DNA of 64,000 nucleotides from Bergeyella sp. GTDB taxonomy: Bacteria > Bacteroidota > Bacteroidia > Flavobacteriales > Weeksellaceae. Positions 17,968 to 27,313 of this stretch are shown piece by piece. The first letter of the stretch is position 1. Each line of letters begins with the position of its first letter. The notes below the pieces were generated by a model that ran no database searches, was not told the DNA's origin, and was given only the letters and a program-made list of their open reading frames with translations. The stretch covers positions 865,609 through 929,608 of the forward strand of contig SZYB01000001.1 of the NCBI GenBank assembly GCA_030263285.1. Direction: 5' to 3'. A program made the translations under genes and the position numbers.

Positions 17968-19116
17968 ATGAAATTTAATACCAAGACAATCCATGGGGGA
18001 CAGCACCCGGAACCCGGCACAGGTGCAGTAAATATACCGGTTTTTCTCACCTCTACCTTTGCCCAAAAAAGCCCGGGCATCCACTCGGGATACGAATATT
18101 CCAGAGCAGCAAACCCCACGAGACAGGCCTTGGAAAATGCCCTTGCCAGCATAGAAAATGGAGCGAGGGGACTAGCTTTTGCTTCGGGACTTTCCGCCAC
18201 AGATGCCGTCTTGAAGCTGCTCAATCCGGGAGACGAAATCATCGCCTGTGATGATCTCTATGGAGGGAGCTACAGAATGTTTACCAAAATGTTTGAAAAG
18301 TATCAACTCAAATTCCGTTTTGTTGACTTTTCCGACCCCTCAACCGTAGAGAAAGCAATCACAGAAAAAACAAAACTCATCTGGGTAGAAACCCCTACCA
18401 ACCCTCTCATGAAGCTGGTAGATATCACAGCGATCTCCCGTCTGGCAGAAGACAAAAATATCCTCGTTGCGGTGGACAATACCTTTGCTACTCCCTACCT
18501 GCAAAAGCCTATAGATCTTGGTGCCGACCTTGTCATGCATTCTGCAACAAAATATTTGGGAGGACATTCAGATGTGGTGGCGGGAGCACTGATTACCAAA
18601 ACACTGGAATTAGGAGAAAAATTACATTTTATCCAGTTTGCTTCCGGAGCCATATTGGGTCCACATGACTCCTATTTGGTTCTCAGAGGAATAAAAACAT
18701 TAGCACTCAGGGTAGAAAGGCATTCCGAAAACGGACTGAAGGTAGCAAGGTACCTGGAACAACACCCAAAAGTAAGTAACGTATTTTACCCCGGTCTAAA
18801 AAGTCATCCCCAATACGAGCTTGCAGAAAAACAAATGAATAAAGGATTTGGCGGTATGGTTTCTTTTCGGTTTACCTCTGGAAGAAAAGAAGAGGCAGTC
18901 CGTTTTCTGGAACACATAAAAATATTTACTCTGGCAGAAAGCCTAGGCGGTGTAGAATCTTTGGCAAATCACCCTGCAAGCATGACACACGCCTCTATCC
19001 CGGAAGACAAAAGACAGGAAAAAGGCATTACGGATGATCTCGTGAGACTAAGTGTAGGGATAGAAGATATAGAAGACCTGATCATGGGATTAGCTGCCGG
19101 ATTCGATAAAATTTAA
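17968..19116 (+). CDS. Cystathionine gamma-synthase/lyase family PLP enzyme
   Basis: 382-residue Cys/Met-metabolism PLP enzyme. The PLP lysine is Lys195 in HSATKYLGGH, the phosphate-binding GLSATDA lies near residue 74-80, and YEYSRAANPTR at 42-52 carries the Tyr/Arg that bind the phosphate of the neighbouring subunit. Sequence alone does not separate the synthase (MetB) from the lyase (CTH/MetC-like). It stands alone here between gldC and a GNAT gene. Confidence 0.9.
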   Translation: MKFNTKTIHGGQHPEPGTGAVNIPVFLTSTFAQKSPGIHSGYEYSRAANPTRQALENALASIENGARGLAFASGLSATDAVLKLLNPGDEIIACDDLYGGSYRMFTKMFEKYQLKFRFVDFSDPSTVEKAITEKTKLIWVETPTNPLMKLVDITAISRLAEDKNILVAVDNTFATPYLQKPIDLGADLVMHSATKYLGGHSDVVAGALITKTLELGEKLHFIQFASGAILGPHDSYLVLRGIKTLALRVERHSENGLKVARYLEQHPKVSNVFYPGLKSHPQYELAEKQMNKGFGGMVSFRFTSGRKEEAVRFLEHIKIFTLAESLGGVESLANHPASMTHASIPEDKRQEKGITDDLVRLSVGIEDIEDLIMGLAAGFDKI

Positions 19117-19128
19117 GAAAAGGAAACC

Positions 19129-19572
19129 ATGATAATCGTCCGCAAAGCCAACATAAAAGACCTTGATTCCCTCACCCTTCTTTTTAACAGTTACAGAACC
19201 TTCTATGGTGAAAAAAGTAACACAGAGGAGGTGAAAAATTTTGTCATGAAAAGATTAAAAGAAAAAGATTCTCAACTGTATGTCTGCGAAGATGAGAAAG
19301 AGGTTATGGGTTTTATGCTCCTTTATTTAATCAGCTCTCTCACAAGACTCAAAGAATTATGGATCTTAAAAAACCTGTTTTTATCAGAAAAAGCAAGAGG
19401 CAAAGGCTACGCCAAAGTTCTTATAGAAGAGGCAAAAAAACTCGCTTCTCAAAAAGGGTCTTGTGGACTTATCTTGGAAACAGAAAAAGTAAATACCACA
19501 GCCAACAACCTATATTTAAAAACGGGATTTAAAGTGCTTGACCAAATCAACGTATACGAATGGAATCCCTAA
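19129..19572 (+). CDS. GNAT family N-acetyltransferase
   Basis: 147-residue single GNAT domain. The acetyl-CoA pyrophosphate loop is SEKARGKGYAKVL at about residues 86-98, and the C-terminal NTTANNLYLKTGFK segment is typical of small-molecule and peptide acetyltransferases. The substrate is unknown. It starts 12 bases after the PLP enzyme, so it may share a transcript with it. Confidence 0.88.
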   Translation: MIIVRKANIKDLDSLTLLFNSYRTFYGEKSNTEEVKNFVMKRLKEKDSQLYVCEDEKEVMGFMLLYLISSLTRLKELWILKNLFLSEKARGKGYAKVLIEEAKKLASQKGSCGLILETEKVNTTANNLYLKTGFKVLDQINVYEWNP

Positions 19573-19728
19573 AACCCCAAGATATCTAATGATAGATTTA
19601 AGTATATATTCAGAAAAAGCAAGTGACAATGCTATTTCTGTAGAGCCCTTCGGCAAATTTGCCTCCGGGCACAACGTCATCACACTGTTCGTGAACGATA
19701 TTTGCCGCACTTACAAAACAAAAAACAC

Positions 19729-20277
19729 ATGAAAAGCATAGTAGAGGTACTAAAAAACGGGGGCACCATCCTTTATCCTACGGATACCATTTGGGGTATC
19801 GGTTGTGATGCCATGAATCCCGATGCCGTAAAAAAAGTGTTCAAAATAAAAAACAGAGCAGAGAGCCAATCTTTCATCATTCTTGTGGACACCGAAAAAA
19901 GACTTCAGGATCTAGTAGATGTACCAGAAATGGCATGGGTTATCATGGATCTGTCTGAAAAGCCCGTCACAATAGTGTATGAAAAATCCGAAATTTTACC
20001 AAAAGAACTTTTGGCTCGCGACGGAAGTATTGGGATCAGACTTACAAAAAACGAACTTTGCAAAAAACTCATCTCAAAGCTGGACCGCCCTATTGTCTCT
20101 ACATCGGCTAATTTTAGTGGAGAAAAAAGCCCTAGAATATTCTCTGATATCAATCCCGAAATCATAAAATCGGTAGACTATTGTATAGAGGAAGATGAAG
20201 AGTCTCCCCTCTCCTATACGGCTTCTTCGGTAATCAGGGTAGGAAGTAGAAACCAAATAAAAGTGATACGAGAATAG
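19729..20277 (+). CDS. tsaC: L-threonylcarbamoyladenylate synthase, TsaC/YrdC type
   Basis: 182 residues of YrdC fold. It makes threonylcarbamoyl-AMP from threonine, bicarbonate and ATP for the t6A modification of ANN-decoding tRNAs. The start ILYPTDTIWGIGCD, the KNR motif near residue 43 and STSANFSG (SxN) late in the chain give the KxR...SxN signature of active enzymes. ATG 19729 is chosen over the frame start at 19702. A second, YciO-like paralogue lies at 57.2 kb. The CCA-adding enzyme gene follows after 14 bases. Confidence 0.92.
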   Translation: MKSIVEVLKNGGTILYPTDTIWGIGCDAMNPDAVKKVFKIKNRAESQSFIILVDTEKRLQDLVDVPEMAWVIMDLSEKPVTIVYEKSEILPKELLARDGSIGIRLTKNELCKKLISKLDRPIVSTSANFSGEKSPRIFSDINPEIIKSVDYCIEEDEESPLSYTASSVIRVGSRNQIKVIRE

Positions 20278-20291
20278 AATTTTTTCTAAAA

Positions 20292-21716
20292 ATGCAGATC
20301 AATCTTAATCAGAACAAAAACCTAAAACTCTTTAAGCATATATCAGAAACAGCGGAGGAACTCAACCAAACAGTGTACCTGGTGGGAGGATATGTTCGGG
20401 ATCTTTTGATGAAAAGGCAAATCTCTACAGATATAGATTTTGTTACCGAACAGAGTGGGATTTCCCTTGCCACAAGTCTGGCGGCAAAAATAGCCCCCAA
20501 AAGCAAAGTTTCGGTTTTCAAAACCTATGGTACCGCAATGTTCAGGTATAAAGACCTTAAACTGGAATTTGTGGGCGCCAGAAAAGAAAGTTACCAGGAG
20601 AATTCCAGAAACCCTGAGATAGAAAGAGGTAGTCTGGAAGATGACCAAAAAAGGAGGGACTTTACCGTCAACGCAATGGCAATATCACTCAACAAAGATT
20701 CTTTCGGAAAACTGATAGATCCCCTTGCCGGAGAAAAAGACCTGGAGAAAAAAATTCTCAGAACTCCGCTGGAACCTCATAAAACATATAAAGACGATCC
20801 CCTAAGAATGATGCGTGCCATAAGATTTGCCTCTACATTGGGTTTCACGATAGAAGAAAAATCTCTGCTTGCTATAAAAGCCGAAGCATACAGAATTTCT
20901 ATAGTGAGCACAGAGCGCATGATGACAGAGTTCAACAAAATTATGCTTTCCCCAAAGCCCTCTGTTGGCCTTGGACTCATGCAAGAAACGGGACTTATGA
21001 ACATCATAATTCCAGAACTTACCGCACTGAAAGGAATCGAGGAAATAGAGGGACAGACCCATAAAGATAATTTTTTTCACACACTGGAAGTGCTGGATAA
21101 CATTTCCGAAAACACAAATAATCTGTGGCTTAGGTGGGCGGCATTGTTACACGACATAGGGAAAGCCCCTACCAAAAAATTTGTAGAAGGAACAGGATGG
21201 ACCTTTCACGGACACGAGTATTTGGGATCCAAAATGGTAAATAAAATTTTCCAAAGACTGAAATTGCCTCTAGGAAACGATAAAAAATATGTGCAAAAAC
21301 TCGTAAAGCTCTCTTCGAGACCTATTGCACTCATTACTGATGAGGCTTCGGACGCTGCGCTTAGGCGCTTACTTTTTGACGCGGGGAAAGACCTGGAAGA
21401 TCTGTTTGTACTGTGTAAAGCAGATATCACAACCAAAAACGCAAACCGACAAAGAAGGTATAAGAAGAATTTTGAATACGTAAGCAAAAAAATAAAAGAA
21501 GTAGAAGAAAAAGACAAAATAAGAAATTTCCAGCCTCCCATTTCTGGAGAGGAGATTATGCAGATATTTGGGATAAAACCCGGCAGGGAAATCGGCATCT
21601 TGAAAGAAAAAGTAAAAGAAGCCATCCTGGAAGGAAAAATACACAACGACCCTAACGAAGCAAAATCTTTCGTAATAAAGGAAGCTAAAAAATTATCCCT
21701 GTTTCCTTTGTCTTAG
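20292..21716 (+). CDS. cca: CCA tRNA nucleotidyltransferase with HD domain
   Basis: 474 residues. The N-terminal class II nucleotidyltransferase head has GGYVRDLLM and the DIDF metal site at about residues 34-57. Head, neck and body follow, including the RRDFTVNAMA and DDPLRMMRAIRF motifs that select nucleotides. A middle HD domain (LLHDIGK) may give phosphatase or phosphodiesterase activity. It adds or repairs the 3' CCA of tRNAs; the initiator tRNA gene in this window does not encode CCA, so such an enzyme is needed. Confidence 0.95.
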   Translation: MQINLNQNKNLKLFKHISETAEELNQTVYLVGGYVRDLLMKRQISTDIDFVTEQSGISLATSLAAKIAPKSKVSVFKTYGTAMFRYKDLKLEFVGARKESYQENSRNPEIERGSLEDDQKRRDFTVNAMAISLNKDSFGKLIDPLAGEKDLEKKILRTPLEPHKTYKDDPLRMMRAIRFASTLGFTIEEKSLLAIKAEAYRISIVSTERMMTEFNKIMLSPKPSVGLGLMQETGLMNIIIPELTALKGIEEIEGQTHKDNFFHTLEVLDNISENTNNLWLRWAALLHDIGKAPTKKFVEGTGWTFHGHEYLGSKMVNKIFQRLKLPLGNDKKYVQKLVKLSSRPIALITDEASDAALRRLLFDAGKDLEDLFVLCKADITTKNANRQRRYKKNFEYVSKKIKEVEEKDKIRNFQPPISGEEIMQIFGIKPGREIGILKEKVKEAILEGKIHNDPNEAKSFVIKEAKKLSLFPLS

Positions 21717-21765
21717 CCTCCCGGATCCGTATGCCTTGCCGTGCAGGAGTAAGGTAAAGGCTAAG
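21712..21765. repeat. 8-bp inverted repeat at the end of cca
   Basis: CTTAGCCT (21712-21719) and AGGCTAAG (21758-21765) are perfect inverted copies around 38 bases that contain a smaller CCTT/AAGG pair. The cca stop codon lies in the left arm. It could fold as a stem-loop at the 3' end of the cca message, but there is no U-run. Confidence 0.4.
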
Positions 21766-21779
21766 ATAACGGGATATGA

Positions 21780-22080
21780 ACGCAAAAAATTGGCATAGGA
21801 TTGTTTGATCAATACCAATACAAAGATTATCACAATCTGATCTATCAACGCACCACCGTAGATGCTTTTAATAATAACTTGGTGAAAGGTATCATCGGAC
21901 AGTCACGGAGTTTGAAAACGGTAAGAATAAAGAAATAAAATTCATTGATTCAAACGGGACAAAAGCCTCTCCCTTCAACTAAATAACGGAAAAAAGATAA
22001 CTCTGATCCTGAAAGAAACTCTCAAAAAAGGTTCATCTCGAAATGAAAGATGTATAGGTCGAAAAACTGAATTCAAGACA
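21780..22080 (+). pseudogene. Probable remnant of a decayed gene
   Basis: No frame is long, but three consecutive stretches on the plus strand read like protein in different frames: one ending FNNNLVKGIIG, one containing EFENGKNKEIKFIDSNG, one containing LQLNNGKKITLILKETLKK. The pattern fits one gene broken by frameshifts and stops. I do not recognise the family. Confidence 0.3.
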
Positions 22081-22140
22081 TAGTTTAGTACCGAGAAAAT
22101 TGTAGACTTAATAACGAGTCTACCCTAAACAAACACAAAA

Positions 22141-22346
22141 GACCTGAAAATAAAATTAGTAACCCTTACAATTCTTCTGGTAACGGATGATTCTCAAGCA
22201 CTTTCTGCTTTTATGATTTTTTTATCCACCCTTTTTGCCACTCTACCCATCGCGATTTTTTATTCAATCTACGAAAAGTACACAGCTGCACGGCTCTCAT
22301 TTAAAGGAGAATTTATAAAGCATTCAAGATGTTTCACCGCCCTATA
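22141..22346 (+). pseudogene. Membrane-protein fragment without a start codon
   Basis: An open stretch without a usual start codon encodes two hydrophobic segments (around LVTLTILLV and LSTLFATLPIAIFYSI) followed by a basic, amphipathic end. It ends at a stop by 22346, next to a 6-bp hairpin (AAGCCT, GTT, AGGCTT). The arrangement resembles the last helices of multi-pass sensor proteins such as four-helix LytTR regulators, but that is a weak likeness. From here to hemL at 22487 I see nothing else. Confidence 0.25.
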
Positions 22347-22486
22347 AGCCTGTTAGGCTTGTAACAATGTCGATATCTCGCTTATATAGCACACAACAAC
22401 ATGACTCTCATTTAATTTTCACTCCGTGTAGGTTAATATCTCTTCTGTACAAAAAAAATCCCGGACCCGATTAACCAGAAAAATAT

Positions 22487-23761
22487 TTAGAAACTTCGTA
22501 CTGCGTCCAGTGTTTTTTCTATTTCGTTTTTCCCGATAGCATGGGATATAAACCATGTCTCGTACCCGCTTGGAGGTAAGTAAACCCCTTGGTTAAGCAT
22601 TGCATGGAAAAACCGATTAAAAAGTGCGTGATTAGCACCGGAGGCTTCATCAAAGTTACTTACCCTATTTGTGTCAAAAAATATAGACATCATAGACCCC
22701 CTCTGATTGATGACATGAGAAATTCCTTTCTCCTGAAAAATTTTACCTATTTCTGTTTTTAACGTAACCGTCGTTCTTTCCAGCCTGTCATAAAATGCAG
22801 CATCGTCTAGAATACACTGAAGCGTGGCAAGACCGGCACGCATGGCCAGAGGATTACCGCTTAATGTTCCTGCTTGATAAACAGCACCTTGCGGCGTAAG
22901 ACACTCCATAATTTCTTTCCTTCCAGCAAAAGCTCCCACAGGAAGCCCCCCCCCTATCACTTTACCGTAAGTGACCAGATCAGCAAAAACTCCCAATACC
23001 TCCTGTGCCCCTCCAAAAGCCAAACGAAACCCCGTCATCACCTCATCAAAGATCAGGAGCGTCCCGTATTCCGTACACAGCGCTCTCAAGTTTTCCATAA
23101 ATCCCCTCTCCGGAACCACGCACCCCATATTGCCCGCCACGGGCTCCAAAATAACGGCGGCTATCTCTTCTCCTGATTTTCTAAATATTTCTTCTACCTG
23201 AACCGTATCATTGTATCGGGCCAAAAAGGTATCCTTTGCCGTTCCGGAAGTAACCCCGGGAGAATTAGGCGACCCGAAAGTGGCCGCACCACTCCCCGCA
23301 CTTATAAGAAAAGAATCCGAATGTCCATGATAACATCCCTCAAATTTTATGATTTTTTCCCTTCCTGTAAAACCTCTGGCCAGCCGTATAGCACTCATGC
23401 AGGCCTCTGTTCCTGAGGATACCATCCTAATAGAATCTATAGAAGCAACCCGACTTATAATCAACTGTGCTATCTCTGTCTCCAGCTCTGTAGGGGTTCC
23501 AAAGGAAAATCCTTTTTCCGCCTGCTTTTGTACGGCTTCCAAAACACTTCCATGTGTATGCCCCAGTATAGCAGGACCCCAAGAGTTGATATAATCTATA
23601 TAGGTATTTCCATCTTCATCGGTAAGCAGGGCACCTTTGGCAGATTTCATAAAGACAGGAACTCCGCCTACAGAATTAAATGCTCTCACAGGAGAATTGA
23701 CCCCCCCGGGAATATATCGTTTTGCCTTGTCAAACAATGCACTACTTCTCTGGTATCTCAT
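22487..23761 (-). CDS. hemL: Glutamate-1-semialdehyde 2,1-aminomutase
   Basis: 424-residue class III aminotransferase fold enzyme that makes 5-aminolevulinate for heme. The PLP lysine is Lys267 in [30 protein letters not shown] (115-129) and [10 protein letters not shown] (237-246) are cofactor-binding segments characteristic of HemL. Full length. It lies apart from other hem genes, downstream of a gene-free stretch. Confidence 0.96.
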   Translation of the reverse strand: MRYQRSSALFDKAKRYIPGGVNSPVRAFNSVGGVPVFMKSAKGALLTDEDGNTYIDYINSWGPAILGHTHGSVLEAVQKQAEKGFSFGTPTELETEIAQLIISRVASIDSIRMVSSGTEACMSAIRLARGFTGREKIIKFEGCYHGHSDSFLISAGSGAATFGSPNSPGVTSGTAKDTFLARYNDTVQVEEIFRKSGEEIAAVILEPVAGNMGCVVPERGFMENLRALCTEYGTLLIFDEVMTGFRLAFGGAQEVLGVFADLVTYGKVIGGGLPVGAFAGRKEIMECLTPQGAVYQAGTLSGNPLAMRAGLATLQCILDDAAFYDRLERTTVTLKTEIGKIFQEKGISHVINQRGSMMSIFFDTNRVSNFDEASGANHALFNRFFHAMLNQGVYLPPSGYETWFISHAIGKNEIEKTLDAVRSF

Positions 23762-23814
23762 CTTGTTATCTTAATACATATTTTAATATCCAGTAGATCT
23801 ACACAAAAATGTCT

Positions 23815-24846
23815 CTATTCTCTAGGTTTTTTATCCTGCAAGTATACCACTTGCCCTATTCGCAAAGAGGCTCCATAAGGCATCCTATTTTTTGAATAGA
23901 GTTTTCTGAGCTTTATCCCAAATTTTTGTGAAATATCATACATGGTCTCACCAGACTTTGCGGTATAGGTTGCTATATTTCCTTTATTCGCTTTAGGCTC
24001 TAGGAAGAGAATACGATCTTTACTTAAAACAGAATTTTCGAGATCGTTATATCTACGCAATTTTTTTTCCCTTATCCCAAATCTCCGGGATACTTCGGCT
24101 ATACCCGTATTTTCGGGAAGTATCACGTATCTTCTTCCATTCGGGTGGGTTTTTATAAGGTAAAAAACATAAGAGGTCTTTACCGGAAAACGTTCAGAAA
24201 TTTTTACCGTTTTCCTCCCTACAGGAACGAAAAAAGCTTTGGAAGAAAAATTTTCATTGTTCTGTTTGGCCATAAAACGATTGTCCCTTCGTAAGTCCGG
24301 ATACCGGGAGAGCAAAACGGCATATACCTCCCCGGAGCTGATCGTGTCAAATTCATAAAGTTTAAGCCTTTCTATCTTTTGGATAAGCATGGAAGGATAT
24401 CTGGGATTGGTAGCATAGCCTGCTTTTTTAAGCCCCAGAGCCCAACCCCTGTAATCTGTGCTTTTCAGACGGAAAAGCGGAGCATAATGCTTCCTGGAAG
24501 TAAGAAATAACGAGTGATCTGCATAAGATTCTTTGGGGTTCTCATAGACCCTAAAACACTCATTTCTGGCGTCATCATGGTGTCTCATTGTCTTTCCTTT
24601 CCAGTTTTCTTTACACTTTATCCCAAAATGATTGTTTCCCTCTCTCGCCAGTCTACTCTGTCCCCCTCCCGACTCTATAATCCCTTGTGCAAGACTGATA
24701 GAAGCCGGAATTTTATGTTTTTCCATCTCCTCCACTGCATACCGGGCAAAATTCTGTACATACTCTTCCTCTGTACTCCACGTCTGCCCTAATAAACAAC
24801 CAGACCATATCGTGAAAAAAAAGACAATACCTAAATAAGTCTTCAT
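23815..24846 (-). CDS. Secreted glucosaminidase with LysM repeats
   Basis: 343 residues: signal peptide (about residues 1-20), an FlgJ/LytG-type N-acetylglucosaminidase domain (about 30-170) with the catalytic Glu in QGIIESGGGQSRLA and NNHFGIKCK, then two LysM-like modules, one in the YVILPENTGIAEVSRRFG region and one in ATYTAKSGETMYDISQKFG. It cleaves peptidoglycan glycan strands in the periplasm. Its ATG overlaps the stop of the preceding PLP gene in an ATGA junction, so the two are translationally coupled. Confidence 0.92.
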   Translation of the reverse strand: MKTYLGIVFFFTIWSGCLLGQTWSTEEEYVQNFARYAVEEMEKHKIPASISLAQGIIESGGGQSRLAREGNNHFGIKCKENWKGKTMRHHDDARNECFRVYENPKESYADHSLFLTSRKHYAPLFRLKSTDYRGWALGLKKAGYATNPRYPSMLIQKIERLKLYEFDTISSGEVYAVLLSRYPDLRRDNRFMAKQNNENFSSKAFFVPVGRKTVKISERFPVKTSYVFYLIKTHPNGRRYVILPENTGIAEVSRRFGIREKKLRRYNDLENSVLSKDRILFLEPKANKGNIATYTAKSGETMYDISQKFGIKLRKLYSKNRMPYGASLRIGQVVYLQDKKPRE

Positions 24847-25754
24847 ATGGCAATATTTATAGTTTTTTTTTTCTTTTTCCTTCTCGCCTGGTTTATCCCA
24901 CCTATTCCCTGAACTCCCCCCGTATGGAAAACCAAAATCTTTGAGCCTAAAGGGAACATTCTTTTGTCAATCATTTGAAAAATTTTCATCATCATTTTTC
25001 CTGTATATAATGGATCCAATATTACCTTATATTCGTAAAAAAAATGATTAATAAAATCTACCAGTGCATCGCTCACTTTACCATAGCCTCCCTGACTGGC
25101 TTCCACGAGCGCATAATTCCTCCTGTGCGTAAAAGACTCAATTCTCTCTATAACACGATCTTTAGTTACACAATACCCTACTACCTTTTGGTTCTTCTCA
25201 GCGTACAAGGACAGTCCTGAAAGAGTCCCCCCGGTGCCTACAGCAGTGCAAAGATAATCATAACCTTGGGTTTTGTCACCCAACATGTGCTGCATTCCTT
25301 TTACAGCAGACGCACTGCTTCCCCCCTCGGGCAAGATTAATGCCTGGGGATATTTTTTCTCCAGTACCTGCATAAGATCACTCTTGTTCGTATAAACTCT
25401 ACGTGAAACAAAGACAAGCCGCATTCCATTTTTTTTGGCAAGAGAAAGAGTGGGATTATCTTCCCAGACTGTGGCAAGTTCTTCTCCCCGTATAATACCC
25501 AAAGAGGGAATACCATAAAGTTTTCCCAGAACAGCAGTGGCTGCAATATGATTAGAAAAAGCTCCCCCAAAAGTGATGAAAAGAGGAGATTCCACCTTTT
25601 TTTCCAGATAATTCTTTACAGGATAAAAAAGCTTCCAAAATTTATTTCCGGAAATATCAGGATGGACAAGATCTTCTCTTTTTATAAACATACGAACCCC
25701 GGATGACCCATAAGGAATCTCTATAATTGGCACTTCGTGTGGAAAAATATCCAT
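24843..25754 (-). CDS. ACC deaminase / D-cysteine desulfhydrase-like PLP enzyme
   Basis: 303-residue fold-type II PLP enzyme. The PLP lysine is in SGNKFWKL (about residue 38), the FGGAFSNHIAATA and TAVGTGGTLSGLS segments bind the cofactor, and the C-terminal HTGGVQGIGG is conserved. The family covers ACC deaminase and D-cysteine desulfhydrase; the latter is more likely in a flavobacterium, but substrate is not decided by what I can see. Coupled to the glucosaminidase gene by a 4-base overlap. Confidence 0.85.
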   Translation of the reverse strand: MDIFPHEVPIIEIPYGSSGVRMFIKREDLVHPDISGNKFWKLFYPVKNYLEKKVESPLFITFGGAFSNHIAATAVLGKLYGIPSLGIIRGEELATVWEDNPTLSLAKKNGMRLVFVSRRVYTNKSDLMQVLEKKYPQALILPEGGSSASAVKGMQHMLGDKTQGYDYLCTAVGTGGTLSGLSLYAEKNQKVVGYCVTKDRVIERIESFTHRRNYALVEASQGGYGKVSDALVDFINHFFYEYKVILDPLYTGKMMMKIFQMIDKRMFPLGSKILVFHTGGVQGIGGINQARRKKKKKTINIAI

Positions 25755-25781
25755 AAAGGTTTTCTCAAAAACAAACCGCTT

Positions 25782-27245
25782 TTACAGCTCTTTTCTCAGT
25801 CTGGCTACAGGAATATTGAGCTGTTCTCGGTATTTTGCTATCGTTCTTCTTGCAATGTTATACCCCTTTTTCTTTAAGAGATTGACAAGAGCATCATCCG
25901 TATAAGGCTTCTTTTTATCTTCTTTATCTATAACTTCCCTTAGATAAGTTTTTATTTCTATGGTAGAAACTTCTTCTCCCTCGTCATTGAGAAGGGAGTC
26001 AGAAAAAAGATTTTTGAGATACACAATACCGTTGGGAGTATCTGCATATTTACTTTTTACTACCCTGGAAACTGTAGAAATATCAAATCCCGTAATATCA
26101 GAAATATCTTTCAGTATCATGGGTTTTAGAAATTTTTCATCTCCGGTGATAAAATAAGGCTTCTGAATACTAACAATAGCTTCTATCGTCTGCAAAAGGG
26201 TGTTTTGCCTCTGATTAATTGCATCTATATACCACTTGGCGGCGTCTAACTTTTGTTTTATAAATAGCGCTGCTTGTTTATTCTTGCTGGAGGTTTTGTC
26301 ATGAGAATAAGTAGAGAGAATATCTTTATATTCTTCAGAAACCCTTAGAGTAGGAGTGTTTTTACTATTCAGACTCGTAGTCACCGTTATATTTCCGTCA
26401 GCATCTTCGTGAAGCTGGATGGCAAAATCGGGAATTATCTCTTGATTTATGGTAATGGTTTGGGTATCAAAATTACCTCCTACTTTTGGGGAAAGCTTAG
26501 CAATCTCATCAATTGCCGAACGAAGTTCCTCCTCATTTACATCAAACTTTTGCATAATCTTTGCATAATGCTTGTTGGTAAGAGCGTCGAACTGACTACG
26601 CAAAATATCTGCAGCAAGAGAAACCGCCTTATTTGCACTCACCTTTTTTTCTATCTGTAACAAAAGGCATTCTTGCAAACTTCTAGCTCCCACTCCCGTA
26701 GGGTCCAATTTTTGTACATAATTCTCCAAGATGTCCTCTACTACTTCTGTCTGGGTATAAAGCCCTTGAGAAAAAGCCAGATCATCCACTATAGATTTTA
26801 TCTCCCTCCTTAAATAGCCGTCCGAATCTAGATTTCCGATAATGTATTCCGCAATTTTCAAGTCATCCGGAGCAATATTGCTGAGTCGAATCTGCTCAAT
26901 CAAATAATCATAAAGAGTTTTCCCTTCCGTAAGAAGACTCTCATTATCAAATTCCTCATCATCCGGAGAATAATTGCTGGAAGCTGTTTTATAGGAAGGT
27001 TCCTCATCGTATATATACTCCTCTACGTTAAAATCCTGCTCCTTCTCCTCCGATCCTTTTTCATTGGAAACATCAGATTCCTCATACTCATCTTCGGGAG
27101 CACGCTCCAGAGCAGGATTCTCTTCTAATTCCCGCTCCAGTTCTTCAGAAAATTCCAGAGTATGAAGCTGTATAAGCTTCATAAGCCGTATCTGTTGCGG
27201 AGCAAGTCTCTGACCGAGTTTTAACTGAAGATTCTGTTTGAGCAT
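25782..27245 (-). CDS. rpoN: RNA polymerase sigma-54 factor
   Basis: 487 residues with the three sigma-54 regions: a Gln/Leu-rich N-terminus (LKLGQRLAPQQIRLMKLIQL), an acidic linker (about residues 45-105), the core-binding domain, and the DNA-binding part ending in the RpoN box ARRTIAKYRE near the C-terminus. It directs transcription at -24/-12 promoters with enhancer-binding activators; none of those activators is encoded in the window. It follows asnS by 68 bases on the same strand. Confidence 0.96.
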   Translation of the reverse strand: MLKQNLQLKLGQRLAPQQIRLMKLIQLHTLEFSEELERELEENPALERAPEDEYEESDVSNEKGSEEKEQDFNVEEYIYDEEPSYKTASSNYSPDDEEFDNESLLTEGKTLYDYLIEQIRLSNIAPDDLKIAEYIIGNLDSDGYLRREIKSIVDDLAFSQGLYTQTEVVEDILENYVQKLDPTGVGARSLQECLLLQIEKKVSANKAVSLAADILRSQFDALTNKHYAKIMQKFDVNEEELRSAIDEIAKLSPKVGGNFDTQTITINQEIIPDFAIQLHEDADGNITVTTSLNSKNTPTLRVSEEYKDILSTYSHDKTSSKNKQAALFIKQKLDAAKWYIDAINQRQNTLLQTIEAIVSIQKPYFITGDEKFLKPMILKDISDITGFDISTVSRVVKSKYADTPNGIVYLKNLFSDSLLNDEGEEVSTIEIKTYLREVIDKEDKKKPYTDDALVNLLKKKGYNIARRTIAKYREQLNIPVARLRKEL

Positions 27246-27313
27246 AATAATCTTTCAATTTCAATATGGAGAACAAATAATTATTCTACTGTCTCAAAAA
27301 AATAACATTTCCT

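Noticed and set aside
22487..23814. Riboswitch upstream of hemL
   Set aside because: The 53 bases between hemL and the preceding gene are too short and show no conserved fold I recognise.
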